Assembly: GCA_018242215.1 (NCBI GenBank)
Contig: JAFECG010000023.1
Coordinates: 164,444-228,443, forward strand
Source: Pseudomonadota bacterium
GTDB lineage: Bacteria > Pseudomonadota > Alphaproteobacteria > Rhizobiales > Hyphomicrobiaceae
Length of the DNA: 64,000 bases
Direction: 5' to 3'
The position numbers and the translations under genes were made by a program. Under the pieces are notes generated by a model. It searched no databases and was not told the DNA's origin. It saw only the letters and a list, made by a program, of their open reading frames with translations. Every line of letters starts with the position of its first letter. The stretch's first letter is position 1. Shown piece after piece: positions 12,168-24,481 of this stretch.

Positions 12168-13514
12168 ATGCTTCGCCGCGTTCGGACGCCACTGGCGTTC
12201 GTCTTCGCCGCAGCCGTTCCAATGGCTGCCATGTCGCTGCCCGCACAGGCTGCGGGACTTCCTCAGGTCGAACTCAGCACAAAGAACAAGGTCCCGGCGT
12301 GCACGACGCCAGGGCGTCTGATGGGTTTTCTGGAAAGCCGAAACCCGAGCATCGATCCCCGTTTCCGGACGATCGCCGCTGACTACATGCGGATCGGCAA
12401 CCAGCTCAAGATCCGCTGGGACATCGCCTTCTTCCAGATGATGCTCGAGACGGGCAATCTGACGTTCCGCGGCGATGTGCAAGCCAATCAGAACAATTTT
12501 GCGGGCATGGGGGCCACGGGCAGCCGTGTGCCAGGCGAAAGCTTCCCCGACGTTGCGACCGGCGTCAAAGCCCACCTTCAGCATCTTCTGATGTATGCAG
12601 GCGAGCACATCGACGATCCGGTGGCCGAGCGCACGCGCAAAGTGCAGGAATGGGGCATCCTGACCAGCTGGCAGAAGTCAATCTCCGGCCCCATCACCTA
12701 CGATCAATTGGCAAAGCAGTGGGCTCCGACGTCGCGCCGTTATGGCCGCGAAATAGCGGGACTGGCCGAAGCCTTCTATGGCAGCCCCTGCAAGAGCCCC
12801 GATCCGCAACCGGAACTCATGGCGCTCGCACAGCCCGGCGGCGGTGCATCCAAAGCCACGGCTTCTACAGAGAAACCGCAGACCGATGGCGCGGCGACGC
12901 AAACGGCGTCGGAAACTGACGCGGCGGCCGATTCGGGAACCTATATCTCGGGCGCCGCGCTGGCGAAGCGTGCCGTTGAGGAAGCACGGAAATCCGGCTC
13001 GTTCGGGCGTTCGAGCCTTGGTGCGGAATCCTTGATCCCGGCGTCCGACACGGCTCCTGCCGTCGGCGAACCCCAGGCTTCCGACGCGGCGCCGACCTCG
13101 TTCAAGATCATCAACGCCGCCACGACACCCGAAGATGATGCATCTTCTGCTGATGCGCCGAACTCTGCGGATTCCGCAGCTATCGTGCCACCGGCGAAAA
13201 AATCGTCGAGCAAAAAGGTGCAAACGGCCGCCCTTGGCGCTGGAACGAAGACCGCAATGACGCTGCCTGCCGCTGGCGTCAAGCCGAAGTGCAAGGTCTG
13301 GACCGCGAGTTATGGCGGCAATCATTCCGTGATCATCAGGGCCCGTGGGGACGCGCAAGACAATTACACGGTGCTCGACGTCAATGAGGGATCGGAGAAG
13401 CGCGAAGCCGATGCCTATATCGCCGCTTATGCCAAAGGTGGTGTGAAGGTCGGGGAATTTGCAAACCCGTCACAAGCGCTCGACAAGGCCTTCGAACTCT
13501 GCCCGGACGGTTGA
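12168..13514 (+). CDS. Secreted glucosaminidase-domain protein, copy 1
   Basis: 448 residues from ATG 12168, with a signal peptide (LAFVFAAAVPMAAMSLPAQA). The N-terminal domain, about residues 40-205, matches the GH73/glucosaminidase fold: IRWDIAFFQMMLETGNLTF with its acidic catalytic-type glutamate, then NNFAGMGATG and FPDVATGVKAHLQHLL. A long Ala/Ser/Asp-rich linker joins a small C-terminal domain beginning CKVWTASYGG. Likely a periplasmic or cell-wall peptidoglycan hydrolase. It is the first of two tandem paralogues; the second starts 30 bp downstream with the same domain order. Confidence 0.82.
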   Translation: MLRRVRTPLAFVFAAAVPMAAMSLPAQAAGLPQVELSTKNKVPACTTPGRLMGFLESRNPSIDPRFRTIAADYMRIGNQLKIRWDIAFFQMMLETGNLTFRGDVQANQNNFAGMGATGSRVPGESFPDVATGVKAHLQHLLMYAGEHIDDPVAERTRKVQEWGILTSWQKSISGPITYDQLAKQWAPTSRRYGREIAGLAEAFYGSPCKSPDPQPELMALAQPGGGASKATASTEKPQTDGAATQTASETDAAADSGTYISGAALAKRAVEEARKSGSFGRSSLGAESLIPASDTAPAVGEPQASDAAPTSFKIINAATTPEDDASSADAPNSADSAAIVPPAKKSSSKKVQTAALGAGTKTAMTLPAAGVKPKCKVWTASYGGNHSVIIRARGDAQDNYTVLDVNEGSEKREADAYIAAYAKGGVKVGEFANPSQALDKAFELCPDG

Positions 13515-13544
13515 TCTCAGACGCCGTCGCAGAGGGTCGTTCCA

Positions 13545-15005
13545 ATGGCATCAATGCCGACCGTATCCCGGATTCTGACTGCGGCCCTGGCATCGGGGCT
13601 GCTTATAACCGGCCTGACCAACGCCGAGGCCGCTCCGCCAATCCGGACGGGCGATCGAAATCAGGTTCCCTCCTGCGTCACGCCAGAACGGCTCATGGCG
13701 TTTGTCGGCGAGCACAATGCGCGCCTTGATCCGCGGTATCGCGAGATCGCTCGGTGGTACAAATACTATGGCGAGGGCTGGCGAGTCCGTTGGGACTATG
13801 CGTTCTTTCAGATGCTGCTCGAGACGAATTACCTGAGCTATCGTCGCGGAGATGGACGGCGCGGAGACGTCTGGGAAACGCAAAACAATTTCGCAGGCAT
13901 CGGCGCGACCGGTGGTGGCGTCCGTGGTGAGCGCTTTCCTGACGTCAAAACCGGGGTTCACGCGCAGATCCAGCACCTCGTCGCGTATTCTGGCGAACAC
14001 CTGGCTGCACCGATTGCCAAGCGCACGCGCGAGAACCAGGACGACATCATCGCCGAATCCAACAGGCTCGGCCGCCCCGTGACGTTCGGAGATCTGGCAC
14101 GACGGTGGGCAGCCGACCGGACCTACGGCAAGTCAATCGATTTTGTGGCGAACCTCTTCCGGCAGCACTACTGCGATCAGCCAGCACGCGCTGCCGAAAC
14201 CGATGCGCCCCCGGCACCCTTACAAATGCGACGGGAGTGGCGGTATCCCTTCCGGCCACCTTCCGGTCTCGGCGGCCCGAAGCCGGAGGACCTTGCCAAT
14301 CCGGTTCCCGATGCTCAACCCGAGGGGCGGGAAATCCTTCCGTGGCTCGCGAAGCCCAAGACGGCCAGCTCTCGGGCGGTCCGTGGCCATGCCGTTGCCG
14401 CGATCTCTAAAAAATCGGCGATAAAAACGCATAAACATGCGTCGAAGATTTCCAAGGAACGCAAGTCAGCTCAGAAGGCGAAGAAAAAGTCGGCGCCCCT
14501 TTCGACAGCGGACCGATCTGCGGAAGGTTCGTGGACAGCAACGACGGCGGTTCAACATGAGGATAGTGTTGCCGCTCCCACGCCATCGAAAACTGTCGAC
14601 GCACAAACTCCAGAGCCCACGGAGCAAATCGCGGCGAAGACTGAAAGCACAAGCTTTCTTCCGTGGCTGCCGACATTCCGAATTTCTCCCGAGCCACCGC
14701 AGCCGTCGCGGCTTGGTGGGCCCTTGCCGGCCGAACTCGGCGCTGCTGCGAAGGCTGCGGAATCTGCTCCTCCTCCGCCGTGCAAGATCCTGACAGCGAG
14801 CTACGGCGGCCGAAAGACGCTCCTCATTCGCGCGCGATCGGGCGACGAAGTCCAATACACCGCGCTTACGATTATCGACGGCTTCGAAAAGCCGATGTTC
14901 GAAGCCTATGCTCGGACGGAAGCGGTCGGAGCCGAGATCGTCGGCGAATATGCGACACCCGATGCGGCGCTCGCCGACGCCAAATTCAACTGTCCCGACG
15001 ACTGA
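13545..15005 (+). CDS. Secreted glucosaminidase-domain protein, copy 2
   Basis: 486 residues, paralogue of the gene before it. Signal peptide (ILTAALASGLLITGLTNAEA), glucosaminidase domain about residues 40-215 (VRWDYAFFQMLLETNYLSY, NNFAGIGATGGG, FPDVKTGVHAQIQHLVAYSGEH), a Lys-rich then Pro-rich linker, and the same C-terminal module starting CKILTASYGGRKTLLIRAR. The linkers differ far more than the two end domains, so this looks like an old duplication with diverged linkers. Probably acts on peptidoglycan in the periplasm. Convergent with the next gene. Confidence 0.82.
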   Translation: MASMPTVSRILTAALASGLLITGLTNAEAAPPIRTGDRNQVPSCVTPERLMAFVGEHNARLDPRYREIARWYKYYGEGWRVRWDYAFFQMLLETNYLSYRRGDGRRGDVWETQNNFAGIGATGGGVRGERFPDVKTGVHAQIQHLVAYSGEHLAAPIAKRTRENQDDIIAESNRLGRPVTFGDLARRWAADRTYGKSIDFVANLFRQHYCDQPARAAETDAPPAPLQMRREWRYPFRPPSGLGGPKPEDLANPVPDAQPEGREILPWLAKPKTASSRAVRGHAVAAISKKSAIKTHKHASKISKERKSAQKAKKKSAPLSTADRSAEGSWTATTAVQHEDSVAAPTPSKTVDAQTPEPTEQIAAKTESTSFLPWLPTFRISPEPPQPSRLGGPLPAELGAAAKAAESAPPPPCKILTASYGGRKTLLIRARSGDEVQYTALTIIDGFEKPMFEAYARTEAVGAEIVGEYATPDAALADAKFNCPDD

Positions 15006-15024
15006 ACGTCCTCCCCGCGTCGTA

Positions 15025-15996
15025 TCACTCTGAAGAGGGCGCCAGATACTTGAGCGCTGCGGTCGACGCCGCGCCGCCGACAACGCACGGAATGCCGGCC
15101 TCGACCTGGCCCATTACACCAGCCGCAACACAGCCCAGGGCGAATACCGTCTGCCCCGCCTGGCCCCACCAGTTGTAATTGCGCAGGTTTTCAGGACCTT
15201 TCGCTTTTAACTCGTCGATCGACGCCAGCGCGTCCTTGCGGAGCTTCGCGAGTTCCAGCGTCTCTGCCGCGTCGATGACTTCTTCGAGGGGTTTCCTGAC
15301 CTTGGGATCGCAGTCGTTCGATATTTTCTTCAGCATCGTCAGAAGATCGTCATTGCGCGAAGCATTCTGCGCGAGCGTCCACTTCGCCATCGCGCCGATC
15401 GTCAGGTAGTCGACTTTGTCTTTGTCGAGCGACAGCACAAGAGCCGCGACAATACGCCGGACGGGCGCCTCCCATCCCGTTGCGAAGTAGTAACCCCAGT
15501 TGAGATCGATGACGCCGGAATCATCCTTGATGGAGAGTTCTGTCAGAGTCGGCTTGTTGCCGAAGACGTATCGGTCGATCAGCACTTTTCGTGCCGGCAT
15601 ACGCTCGACGAATTTCGTCATCGTGTCGCGCCAGTGCGGCATGCCCGAATACGCAATCGCCTTTATGACGATGACTTGATTTTCAGGCGGCAGCGGAAAC
15701 ATTTTCGCAACCAGGTCTTCCGCGATGCGCGGATTGGCGCCCAGCACTCCTGCGACGAACCCGATATAAACGCCGCTCTGGTCCGTATCCTTCGTGACGC
15801 CGAGCGACGACATTGCCTTCACGGCTTCCGGCAACCGCTGCGGATCGGGATGCATGCGGTAGATGTTGATCCATCTGAGGAGCTCTTCCGCATTTTGGAA
15901 CGGCTTCGGCTGCTTGTGCTTTGCCGGTTTTGCCAGCGCGATTGCCGGCAGGACAACGAGAAGAGCGAGGCCAAGACTGGCGATGACGCGACGCAT
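15025..15996 (-). CDS. Hypothetical exported protein with helical core
   Basis: 323 residues, not recognised. The N-terminus is a signal peptide (VIASLGLALLVVLPAIALA). The body is mainly amphipathic helix, with a long segment (NAEELLRWINIYRMHPDPQRL onward) that suggests helical repeats. A Gly/Ala-rich hydrophobic stretch near the C-terminus (TVFALGCVAAGVMGQVEAG) could be a membrane anchor. A purine-rich GAGGGGGG lies before the ATG. It is divergent from uvrC and convergent with the glucosaminidase pair. Confidence 0.7.
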   Translation of the reverse strand: MRRVIASLGLALLVVLPAIALAKPAKHKQPKPFQNAEELLRWINIYRMHPDPQRLPEAVKAMSSLGVTKDTDQSGVYIGFVAGVLGANPRIAEDLVAKMFPLPPENQVIVIKAIAYSGMPHWRDTMTKFVERMPARKVLIDRYVFGNKPTLTELSIKDDSGVIDLNWGYYFATGWEAPVRRIVAALVLSLDKDKVDYLTIGAMAKWTLAQNASRNDDLLTMLKKISNDCDPKVRKPLEEVIDAAETLELAKLRKDALASIDELKAKGPENLRNYNWWGQAGQTVFALGCVAAGVMGQVEAGIPCVVGGAASTAALKYLAPSSE

Positions 15997-16130
15997 GACA
16001 CCCCCCTCGGCGCATCCGGATATGCTGATCTTTCAATGAAATTGGACAGCATCCCTTCGGCGTGGTGTTTTTGTGGCGCACGGCACGACGCCTTGCTTGA
16101 CCTCGGCGGCAGCCCAATTTTAGGTGCGCC

Positions 16131-18122
16131 ATGACCGAAGAACCCACGACGACGACATCCCACCCCGAAACGCCCGCAAAGACGGGGCCGGAGGTTATCG
16201 CCGCCTATCTCAAGATGCTGCCGCAGAGCCCCGGCGTATATCGAATGCTCGATACGGCTGGCGATGTGATCTATGTCGGCAAGGCGAGGTCGCTCAAAGC
16301 CCGCGTCTCGAATTATGCGCGCCTCAACGGGCATACGAACCGCATCGCGCGGATGATCCTCGCGACGGCATCGATGGAGTTCGTCTCGGTCCGTACCGAG
16401 GCCGAGGCGCTGCTTCTCGAAGCGAACCTCATCAAGCGCTTCCGTCCGCGCTTCAACGTTCTGATGCGGGACGACAAGTCGTTTCCGTACATTCTGATCT
16501 GCCGGGATCATGCAGCGCCGGCCGTGATGAAGCATCGCGGCGCAAGGAACCGCAAAGGGGAATATTTCGGGCCGTTCGCATCGGCTGGCGCCGTCAACCG
16601 CACGGTCAACATGCTGCAGCGGGCATTCCTTCTGCGCTCATGCTCCGACAGCGTCTACGACAGCCGCACGCGACCGTGCCTGCTCTATCAGATCAAGAGA
16701 TGCTCGGCGCCATGTACGGGCGAGATCAACCTCGACGATTACGACAAACTCGTCGACGAGGCCGAACGCTTCCTCAGTGGTGAAAGCCAGACCGTTCGCG
16801 AGATGTACCAGCGGTTGATGGAGGACGCGGCCGAGAAGCTCGAATTCGAGACGGCCGCGGAGTATCGCAACCGCCTCTGGGCGCTAGCGCACGTGACCGC
16901 CGATCAATCGATCAATCCCGAAGGCGTGGAAGAGGCCGACGTATTTGCGGCCTATCAGGACGGAGGCCAGACATGCATCCAAGTCTTTTTCTTCCGCACC
17001 GGACAGAATTGGGGCAACCGCGCATATTATCCAAAGGCAGACCGCTCGTTGAATGTCGAAGACGTGCTCGATAGCTTCATCGCACAGTTCTACGATGACA
17101 AGCCCGTGCCGCGGCTGATCTTGATCTCGCACGACATCCCCAACCGCGAACTGCTGGCAGAAGCTCTGTCGACGAAAGCCGAGCGCAAAGTCGAAATTCG
17201 CGTTCCTGCAAGGGGCACGAAGTCGACGCTTGTCGAGCATGCGCTGGCTAATGCGCGCGAAGCGTTGGGACGAAAGCTTGCGGAAAGCTCGTCGCAGGCG
17301 CGGCTTCTCGAAGGGGTTGCAGAGCGCTTTGGGCTGCCTGCCGTTCCGCGCCGTATTGAAGTGTTCGACAACAGCCACATCGCGGGCACGAATGCCGTCG
17401 GCGGCATGATCGTCGCCGGACCGGAAGGTTTCGTCAAAGGGCAGTATCGCAAATTCAACATCAAGTCGCCCGAGACAACGCCGGGCGACGATTATGCCAT
17501 GATGCGCGAAGTGCTGACGCGACGGTTCAAACGCATTGCGGAGGCGGAAGTTCTCGATGAGATCGAAACGGAGGTCGAAGAAATCGCATCCGACGTCGGC
17601 GGCGGCCCGTTGTCACCCATCGTCGAAGAACCCAACGATTCCGCGGAAGAGGTCGCGTTTCCGGATAAGCCAGATCTTGTGCTGATTGACGGCGGTCTCG
17701 GACAACTTTCCGTTGCGCGCGAGGTTCTTGCCGGTTTCGGGCTTCACGACATTGGATTGATCGGTGTCGCCAAGGGGCCGGATCGCGACGCTGGACGCGA
17801 ACATTTCCACATCCCCGGACATGACCGCCCAATTATGCTTGAGGCAAAGGATCCGGTCCTCTACTTCGTGCAGCGGCTGCGCGACGAAGCACATCGATTT
17901 GCCATCGGTACGCATCGGGCGAAACGCGCGAAATCGCTTGGCGCCAATCCTCTCGATGAGATCGACGGGATTGGGCCGACACGCAAACGCGCGCTTCTGA
18001 AGCACTTCGGTTCCGCAAAAGCGGTTTCACGCGCAGGTGTGGAAGATCTGAAGGGGGTCGACGGCATCTCGGCCGATATGGCCAAGAAAATCTACGATTT
18101 TTTCCACGAGCGGGCAGGATAG
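16131..18122 (+). CDS. uvrC: Excinuclease ABC subunit C
   Basis: Makes the dual incisions in nucleotide excision repair with UvrA and UvrB; cytosolic. 663 residues. An N-terminal GIY-YIG nuclease domain ([19 protein letters not shown]) is followed by a UVR interaction helix pair ([17 protein letters not shown], about residues 225-245). The RNase-H-like 5' nuclease domain contains [17 protein letters not shown] and [11 protein letters not shown]. Two C-terminal helix-hairpin-helix motifs end in [18 protein letters not shown] and [11 protein letters not shown]. An acidic insertion of about 35 residues ([15 protein letters not shown] and onward) interrupts the nuclease domain, common in alphaproteobacteria. 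Confidence 0.96.
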   Translation: MTEEPTTTTSHPETPAKTGPEVIAAYLKMLPQSPGVYRMLDTAGDVIYVGKARSLKARVSNYARLNGHTNRIARMILATASMEFVSVRTEAEALLLEANLIKRFRPRFNVLMRDDKSFPYILICRDHAAPAVMKHRGARNRKGEYFGPFASAGAVNRTVNMLQRAFLLRSCSDSVYDSRTRPCLLYQIKRCSAPCTGEINLDDYDKLVDEAERFLSGESQTVREMYQRLMEDAAEKLEFETAAEYRNRLWALAHVTADQSINPEGVEEADVFAAYQDGGQTCIQVFFFRTGQNWGNRAYYPKADRSLNVEDVLDSFIAQFYDDKPVPRLILISHDIPNRELLAEALSTKAERKVEIRVPARGTKSTLVEHALANAREALGRKLAESSSQARLLEGVAERFGLPAVPRRIEVFDNSHIAGTNAVGGMIVAGPEGFVKGQYRKFNIKSPETTPGDDYAMMREVLTRRFKRIAEAEVLDEIETEVEEIASDVGGGPLSPIVEEPNDSAEEVAFPDKPDLVLIDGGLGQLSVAREVLAGFGLHDIGLIGVAKGPDRDAGREHFHIPGHDRPIMLEAKDPVLYFVQRLRDEAHRFAIGTHRAKRAKSLGANPLDEIDGIGPTRKRALLKHFGSAKAVSRAGVEDLKGVDGISADMAKKIYDFFHERAG

Positions 18123-18249
18123 TCGCGGAAGCTTTTTAGTGGCTAGCCAGCCGGAGGTGCGCTGCCCTATTTTCGCGGCACTTCGGGGTGAAGGGGCTAT
18201 TCCTTTTTTGCCACCTTACTGCTGTCATTCAGGGACTTCTGTTCTGCCA

Positions 18250-20961
<2,712 letters not shown>

Positions 20962-21059
20962 GCCCGGGCTGCGGCTTTCTGCCCTGAAGCATTCACCTTT
21001 ATCCGCTACACTGCGGTCTAGGGATTGACGGCCCCTCGCTGCTGCGGCTACCCAAAATT

Positions 21060-21647
21060 ATGGATCACGTCGCGCACCGCTCGCCTTCAATGAGCCTGCC
21101 AAACATCCTGACGTACGGAAGGATTGTGGCTGTACCCATCCTGGCGGGCGTGCTGTTCTTCGGCACGGGCGAAGTTTCGCGCTGGATCGCATTTGCGATT
21201 TTCGTGGCGGCTTGCGTGACCGACTGGCTCGACGGCTACCTGGCCCGCATCTGGGAGCAGCAATCGAACCTTGGCCGTATGCTCGACCCCATCGCGGATA
21301 AGCTTCTGGTCGGAGCTACTCTCCTCATGCTCGTCTATAACGGGACGATCGGCGGGTGGTCGATCTGGGCGGCCCTGACCATCCTGTCCCGTGAAATCCT
21401 CGTTTCCGGACTTCGGGAATTTCTCGCCGAATTAAATGTAAAGGTTCACGTGACGCAGCTCGCGAAATGGAAGACTGCCGTTCAATTCGTGGCGCTCGCG
21501 CTGCTTCTCGCAGGCCCGGCGGCGGGCAGTATTTTCGCTCCTACGACCGAAATCGGCGTTCTCCTGCTCTGGATTGCAGCGCTCCTTACGCTGGTCACCG
21601 GCTATGATTATCTAAAGGCCGGGATCCGCCACGCGATCTATCGCTGA
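21060..21647 (+). CDS. pgsA: CDP-diacylglycerol-glycerol-3-phosphate phosphatidyltransferase
   Basis: Integral inner-membrane enzyme making phosphatidylglycerol phosphate from CDP-diacylglycerol and glycerol-3-phosphate. 195 residues with several hydrophobic spans. The CDP-alcohol phosphatidyltransferase signature DG-AR-G-D-D is visible as DWLDGYLARIWEQQSNLGRM followed by LDPIADK. Homology begins at SLPNILTYGRI, so the ATG at 21090 is an alternative start. It precedes moaD and moaE with short spacing, a common rhizobial order. Confidence 0.92.
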   Translation: MDHVAHRSPSMSLPNILTYGRIVAVPILAGVLFFGTGEVSRWIAFAIFVAACVTDWLDGYLARIWEQQSNLGRMLDPIADKLLVGATLLMLVYNGTIGGWSIWAALTILSREILVSGLREFLAELNVKVHVTQLAKWKTAVQFVALALLLAGPAAGSIFAPTTEIGVLLLWIAALLTLVTGYDYLKAGIRHAIYR

Positions 21648-21654
21648 GAGCGAC

Positions 21655-21933
21655 ATGACCGATACAAAAACCAACGCTGAAGTCACATTGCGCTATTTCG
21701 CCTGGCTGCGGGAACGCGCAGGACGTGGCGAGGAGCGTCTGAAATTGCCGCCCGACGTTCTCACGGTTGGCGATTTACTGCGCTGGCAGGCGGGTCGCGG
21801 ACATCCCTTCGATCAGGCATTCGCAAAGCCCGAGGCGATCCGCGTCGCGATCGACCATGCGCACGTCAAACCCACGGCAGCCATCGGTGCGGCCCGCGAA
21901 ATCGCGTTCTTTCCGCCCGTCACGGGAGGTTAG
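21655..21933 (+). CDS. moaD: Molybdopterin synthase small subunit MoaD
   Basis: Ubiquitin-like sulfur carrier for molybdopterin synthesis, 92 residues. It ends in the required Gly-Gly (FFPPVTGG), the residue thiocarboxylated by MoeB and used by MoaE. The N-terminal RYFAWLRERAGRGEE segment is typical of MoaD. It starts 7 bp after the pgsA stop and is followed immediately by moaE, whose ribosome site (GGGAGGT) overlaps the last moaD codons. Confidence 0.94.
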   Translation: MTDTKTNAEVTLRYFAWLRERAGRGEERLKLPPDVLTVGDLLRWQAGRGHPFDQAFAKPEAIRVAIDHAHVKPTAAIGAAREIAFFPPVTGG

Positions 21934-21937
21934 TTCC

Positions 21938-22402
21938 GTGGCCGCCCGTGTTTCGCGCGCTGATTTTGACATTTCCGCGGAGATGGCAGCACTCATCGGG
22001 GGTGATACAGGCATCGGTGGCGTGGCTCTGTTCGTCGGCAAAGTGCGCGGAGAGGTCAATGGCGAACCGCTTGTCTCGTTGACGCTCGAACATTACCCCG
22101 AAATGACCGAAGCCGAGCTTGAACGCATCGAAGCGGAGGCACGGGAACGCTTCGCGCTTTCGGCGTCGCTCATCATTCATCGTGTTGGCGAGCTGAAGCC
22201 CGGCGACAATATCGTTCTGGTCATCGCGTGTGCGCCACATCGGCAGGATGCCTTTGCGGGGGCGGAGTTCCTGATGGACTACCTCAAGACGCGCGCACCC
22301 TTCTGGAAAAAAGAAACGCTGGCCGATGGCAGCTCACGCTGGGTCGATGCACGCGAAAGCGACGAAGAGGCCGCCTCGACTTGGGTTTCGACGCCCCCGT
22401 AA
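21938..22402 (+). CDS. moaE: Molybdopterin synthase catalytic subunit MoaE
   Basis: Transfers sulfur from MoaD thiocarboxylate to precursor Z, giving molybdopterin. 154 residues from the GTG at 21938, chosen because GGGAGGT lies 8 bp upstream and homology begins there; longer in-frame starts lie inside moaD. Family motifs are GGVALFVGKVRGE, LEHYPEMTEAEL, IIHRVGELKPGDNIV, HRQDAFAGAEFLMDYLKTRAPFWKKE with the conserved lysines, and SRWVDARESDE. Heterotetramer with MoaD. Confidence 0.94.
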   Translation: MAARVSRADFDISAEMAALIGGDTGIGGVALFVGKVRGEVNGEPLVSLTLEHYPEMTEAELERIEAEARERFALSASLIIHRVGELKPGDNIVLVIACAPHRQDAFAGAEFLMDYLKTRAPFWKKETLADGSSRWVDARESDEEAASTWVSTPP

Positions 22403-22583
22403 GCGTCAAAATTTTCCAATCGACCCCCGGACTCGCGATGGGTGCTTAACGAGCAGTTAACCGCCTGAGCCGATAACGTTAATCCTCGTGCCACTCTGAC
22501 CGCCAAAACGCCATCTTCCGTAGGCACACAGAACTGTCTGTGGCGCACGGGGTTGGGTGGGCGCGCCTTGGGGGAATGAAGGA

Positions 22584-23858
22584 ATGCGTAGTCTGGCTCG
22601 ACGCGCAATTTGCGGCGTCTTCGCGGCACTTCTCGCCGCCGCCGCAATGTGCTCGGCCTACGCCGACGAGCTACAGGTCACCGCGACAGCGGCGACCGCT
22701 GTGCCTGCGCCGGTTCCAGCACATCGCGTCACCGGTACACGGTTTGTCATGGGCCTCGACAGCAAGGTCGATTACCAGATCTTCGCCCTTTCAAACCCGA
22801 ACAGAGTCATCATCGAACTGCCGGAGATCAACGTTCGTCTCCCCGCGCTCGACGGAAACGCGCCCGTCGGCCTCGTCAAGAATGTGCGAGCGGGACTCGC
22901 CGCGGCGGGCAAGATGCGCGTCGTGATCGACGTCACGCAGCCGGTGATCGTCGAGAACGCAAAGCTCGTCGCGGATAAGACCAACAAGTACCGGCTGTCT
23001 CTGGCGATCTTGCCCGCAAGCCTGGCTCTGCCGGGCCAGCATAAGAGCATCGTATCGAAGGCTGGGCTGTCGCCCGTCGCGTTGCAGCCGCCTCTTCCAC
23101 GACTGGCAGAAAGCCCGAAGGAACGGGCGGCCCGGACATTCAGGCCGATCATCGTGCTCGACCCGGGCCACGGAGGCTATGACTCGGGCGCTGAGAAGAA
23201 CGGAACGGTCGAGAAGAACGTCGTGCTCGCCTTCGGACTCGTCCTGCGCGATCTCTTGGAGAAGACCGGTCGCTACAAGGTGCTGATGACACGCAGCGAC
23301 GACACGTTCATTCCGCTGGATGAGCGCACACGCTTTGCTGAGCGGAACAGGGCTAACCTCTTCATCGCGATCCACGCCGACTATTCCGACGAAGGTGCGC
23401 GTGCGCGGGGCGCGACGATCTATTCCCTCCGCGACGGTGTCGCGAAATCGCTCGAGCGCTCGGCGAAAGGCACCATCTCGCGCAATATCCTGACGGAAGA
23501 CGAGATCGACACGGTCAAGAGCGTCCATGGCGACGTCAATACCGTGAAGAATATTCTGGCGGACCTGGCCGATCGAGACGTCGAACTCACGCATGAGCGC
23601 ACCGGCATGTTCGCCAAATCGGTCATCGAGAACATGGGCGAGAGCACGCCGCTCCGGAATGAGCCGGAGCAACAGGCCGCTTTCCGTGTCCTGAAGACTG
23701 CACAATTTCCGTCAGTGCTGATCGAACTTGCCTACGTCACGAACCCGAAGGACGCGCACAATCTCAAATCCGATGAGTGGCGCGAGAAGGTCGCCCAGTC
23801 GATTGTCGCCGCGATCGACAATTACTTCTCCCGCGACATCGCAAGATTGCCGATGTGA
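22584..23858 (+). CDS. N-acetylmuramoyl-L-alanine amidase, AmiC-like (AMIN + Amidase_3)
   Basis: Periplasmic zinc amidase cutting the stem peptide from MurNAc during daughter-cell separation. 424 residues from ATG 22584, with a signal peptide (AICGVFAALLAAAAMCSAYA). An AMIN domain at about residues 50-150 (RFVMGLDSKVDYQIFAL, NPNRVIIELPE) targets septal wall. The amidase domain holds zinc ligands in VLDPGHGGYDSGA (His), GTVEKNVVLAF (Glu) and LFIAIHADYS (His), and a late catalytic-type glutamate in LIELAYVTNPKD. The upstream GTG at 22557 is less likely as a start. Confidence 0.92.
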   Translation: MRSLARRAICGVFAALLAAAAMCSAYADELQVTATAATAVPAPVPAHRVTGTRFVMGLDSKVDYQIFALSNPNRVIIELPEINVRLPALDGNAPVGLVKNVRAGLAAAGKMRVVIDVTQPVIVENAKLVADKTNKYRLSLAILPASLALPGQHKSIVSKAGLSPVALQPPLPRLAESPKERAARTFRPIIVLDPGHGGYDSGAEKNGTVEKNVVLAFGLVLRDLLEKTGRYKVLMTRSDDTFIPLDERTRFAERNRANLFIAIHADYSDEGARARGATIYSLRDGVAKSLERSAKGTISRNILTEDEIDTVKSVHGDVNTVKNILADLADRDVELTHERTGMFAKSVIENMGESTPLRNEPEQQAAFRVLKTAQFPSVLIELAYVTNPKDAHNLKSDEWREKVAQSIVAAIDNYFSRDIARLPM

Positions 23859-23910
23859 GTTTTTGATTGTGGTTCGCGGCTCCTCTGCGGGGCGTCGCCG
23901 CGAGGCACCC

Positions 23911-23940
23911 TAAAAAAGGCCGGCTCATCAGAGCCGGCCT
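23911..23940 (-). terminator. Rho-independent terminator for leftward transcripts
   Basis: A perfect 10-bp inverted repeat AGGCCGGCTC-ATCA-GAGCCGGCCT (23917-23940) has a run of six A on its left side, so on the minus strand the hairpin is followed by TTTTTT. It cannot serve amiC efficiently, since no T-run follows on the plus strand. It would stop transcripts coming from the DAGK-like gene or from something in 23941-24481. Confidence 0.8.
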
Positions 23941-24481
23941 AGATATCGCAGTGTGGCCGGGGATCGTCGCACCGATCCCCCGCATTGCATCAGTTATCTC
24001 CTACATGGAGGATGCTTGCGGTGTTGCCGCCAGAGCAGAATCAACCAACGTTTTCTCGACATATCGCGCGAACGGAAGGGATCGCTTGATCGGAGAAAAT
24101 CGGTTGGCCGGTGACAGCGCTTCTGCATGAGGCACTCCATCTTCCAGGTGACCGCCAACTCGTTCGATCGAACGAGTTCTTCGATATCGAGACAACGCAC
24201 GCAGTCTCCCAGCACACGGGCTCACTGGTCGGCGCGCTAACGTTCCGGGTTCGATATCGAAGGAGCGGGGAGGGTTGGACAGAGACGCGAAGCCGTTGAG
24301 CCTGGGCAAGAGTGACGCTCCCTCGGGCAGCCCTGTCCATCGCTGCCACGCGCCGCTCGAAGCCATCTGCCGGTCCATTCGGAACCAGTTCAGAGAAGAT
24401 AAGGGCATCGACCCTTGTGTCTCGCTCTGACGCTCGCACAATGTTGTATGAGCAGACACTGCCGGTCCGCTCAACAACGCT
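23941..24481. other. Intergenic stretch without a supported gene
   Basis: 541 bp between the terminator and the DAGK-like gene stop. Minus-strand frames at 24001-24477 and 24041-24439 are open but serine- and arginine-rich, mutually overlapping, and without ribosome sites or family motifs. A leftward terminator sits at the left edge, so the region may be a long 3' untranslated leader, a small RNA or a decayed gene. I see no tRNA or repeat in it. Confidence 0.5.

Noticed and set aside
24001-24477. 158-codon minus-strand ORF
   Set aside because: Overlaps another open frame, Ser/Arg/Pro-rich, no start context and no family match. Kept only as an intergenic note.
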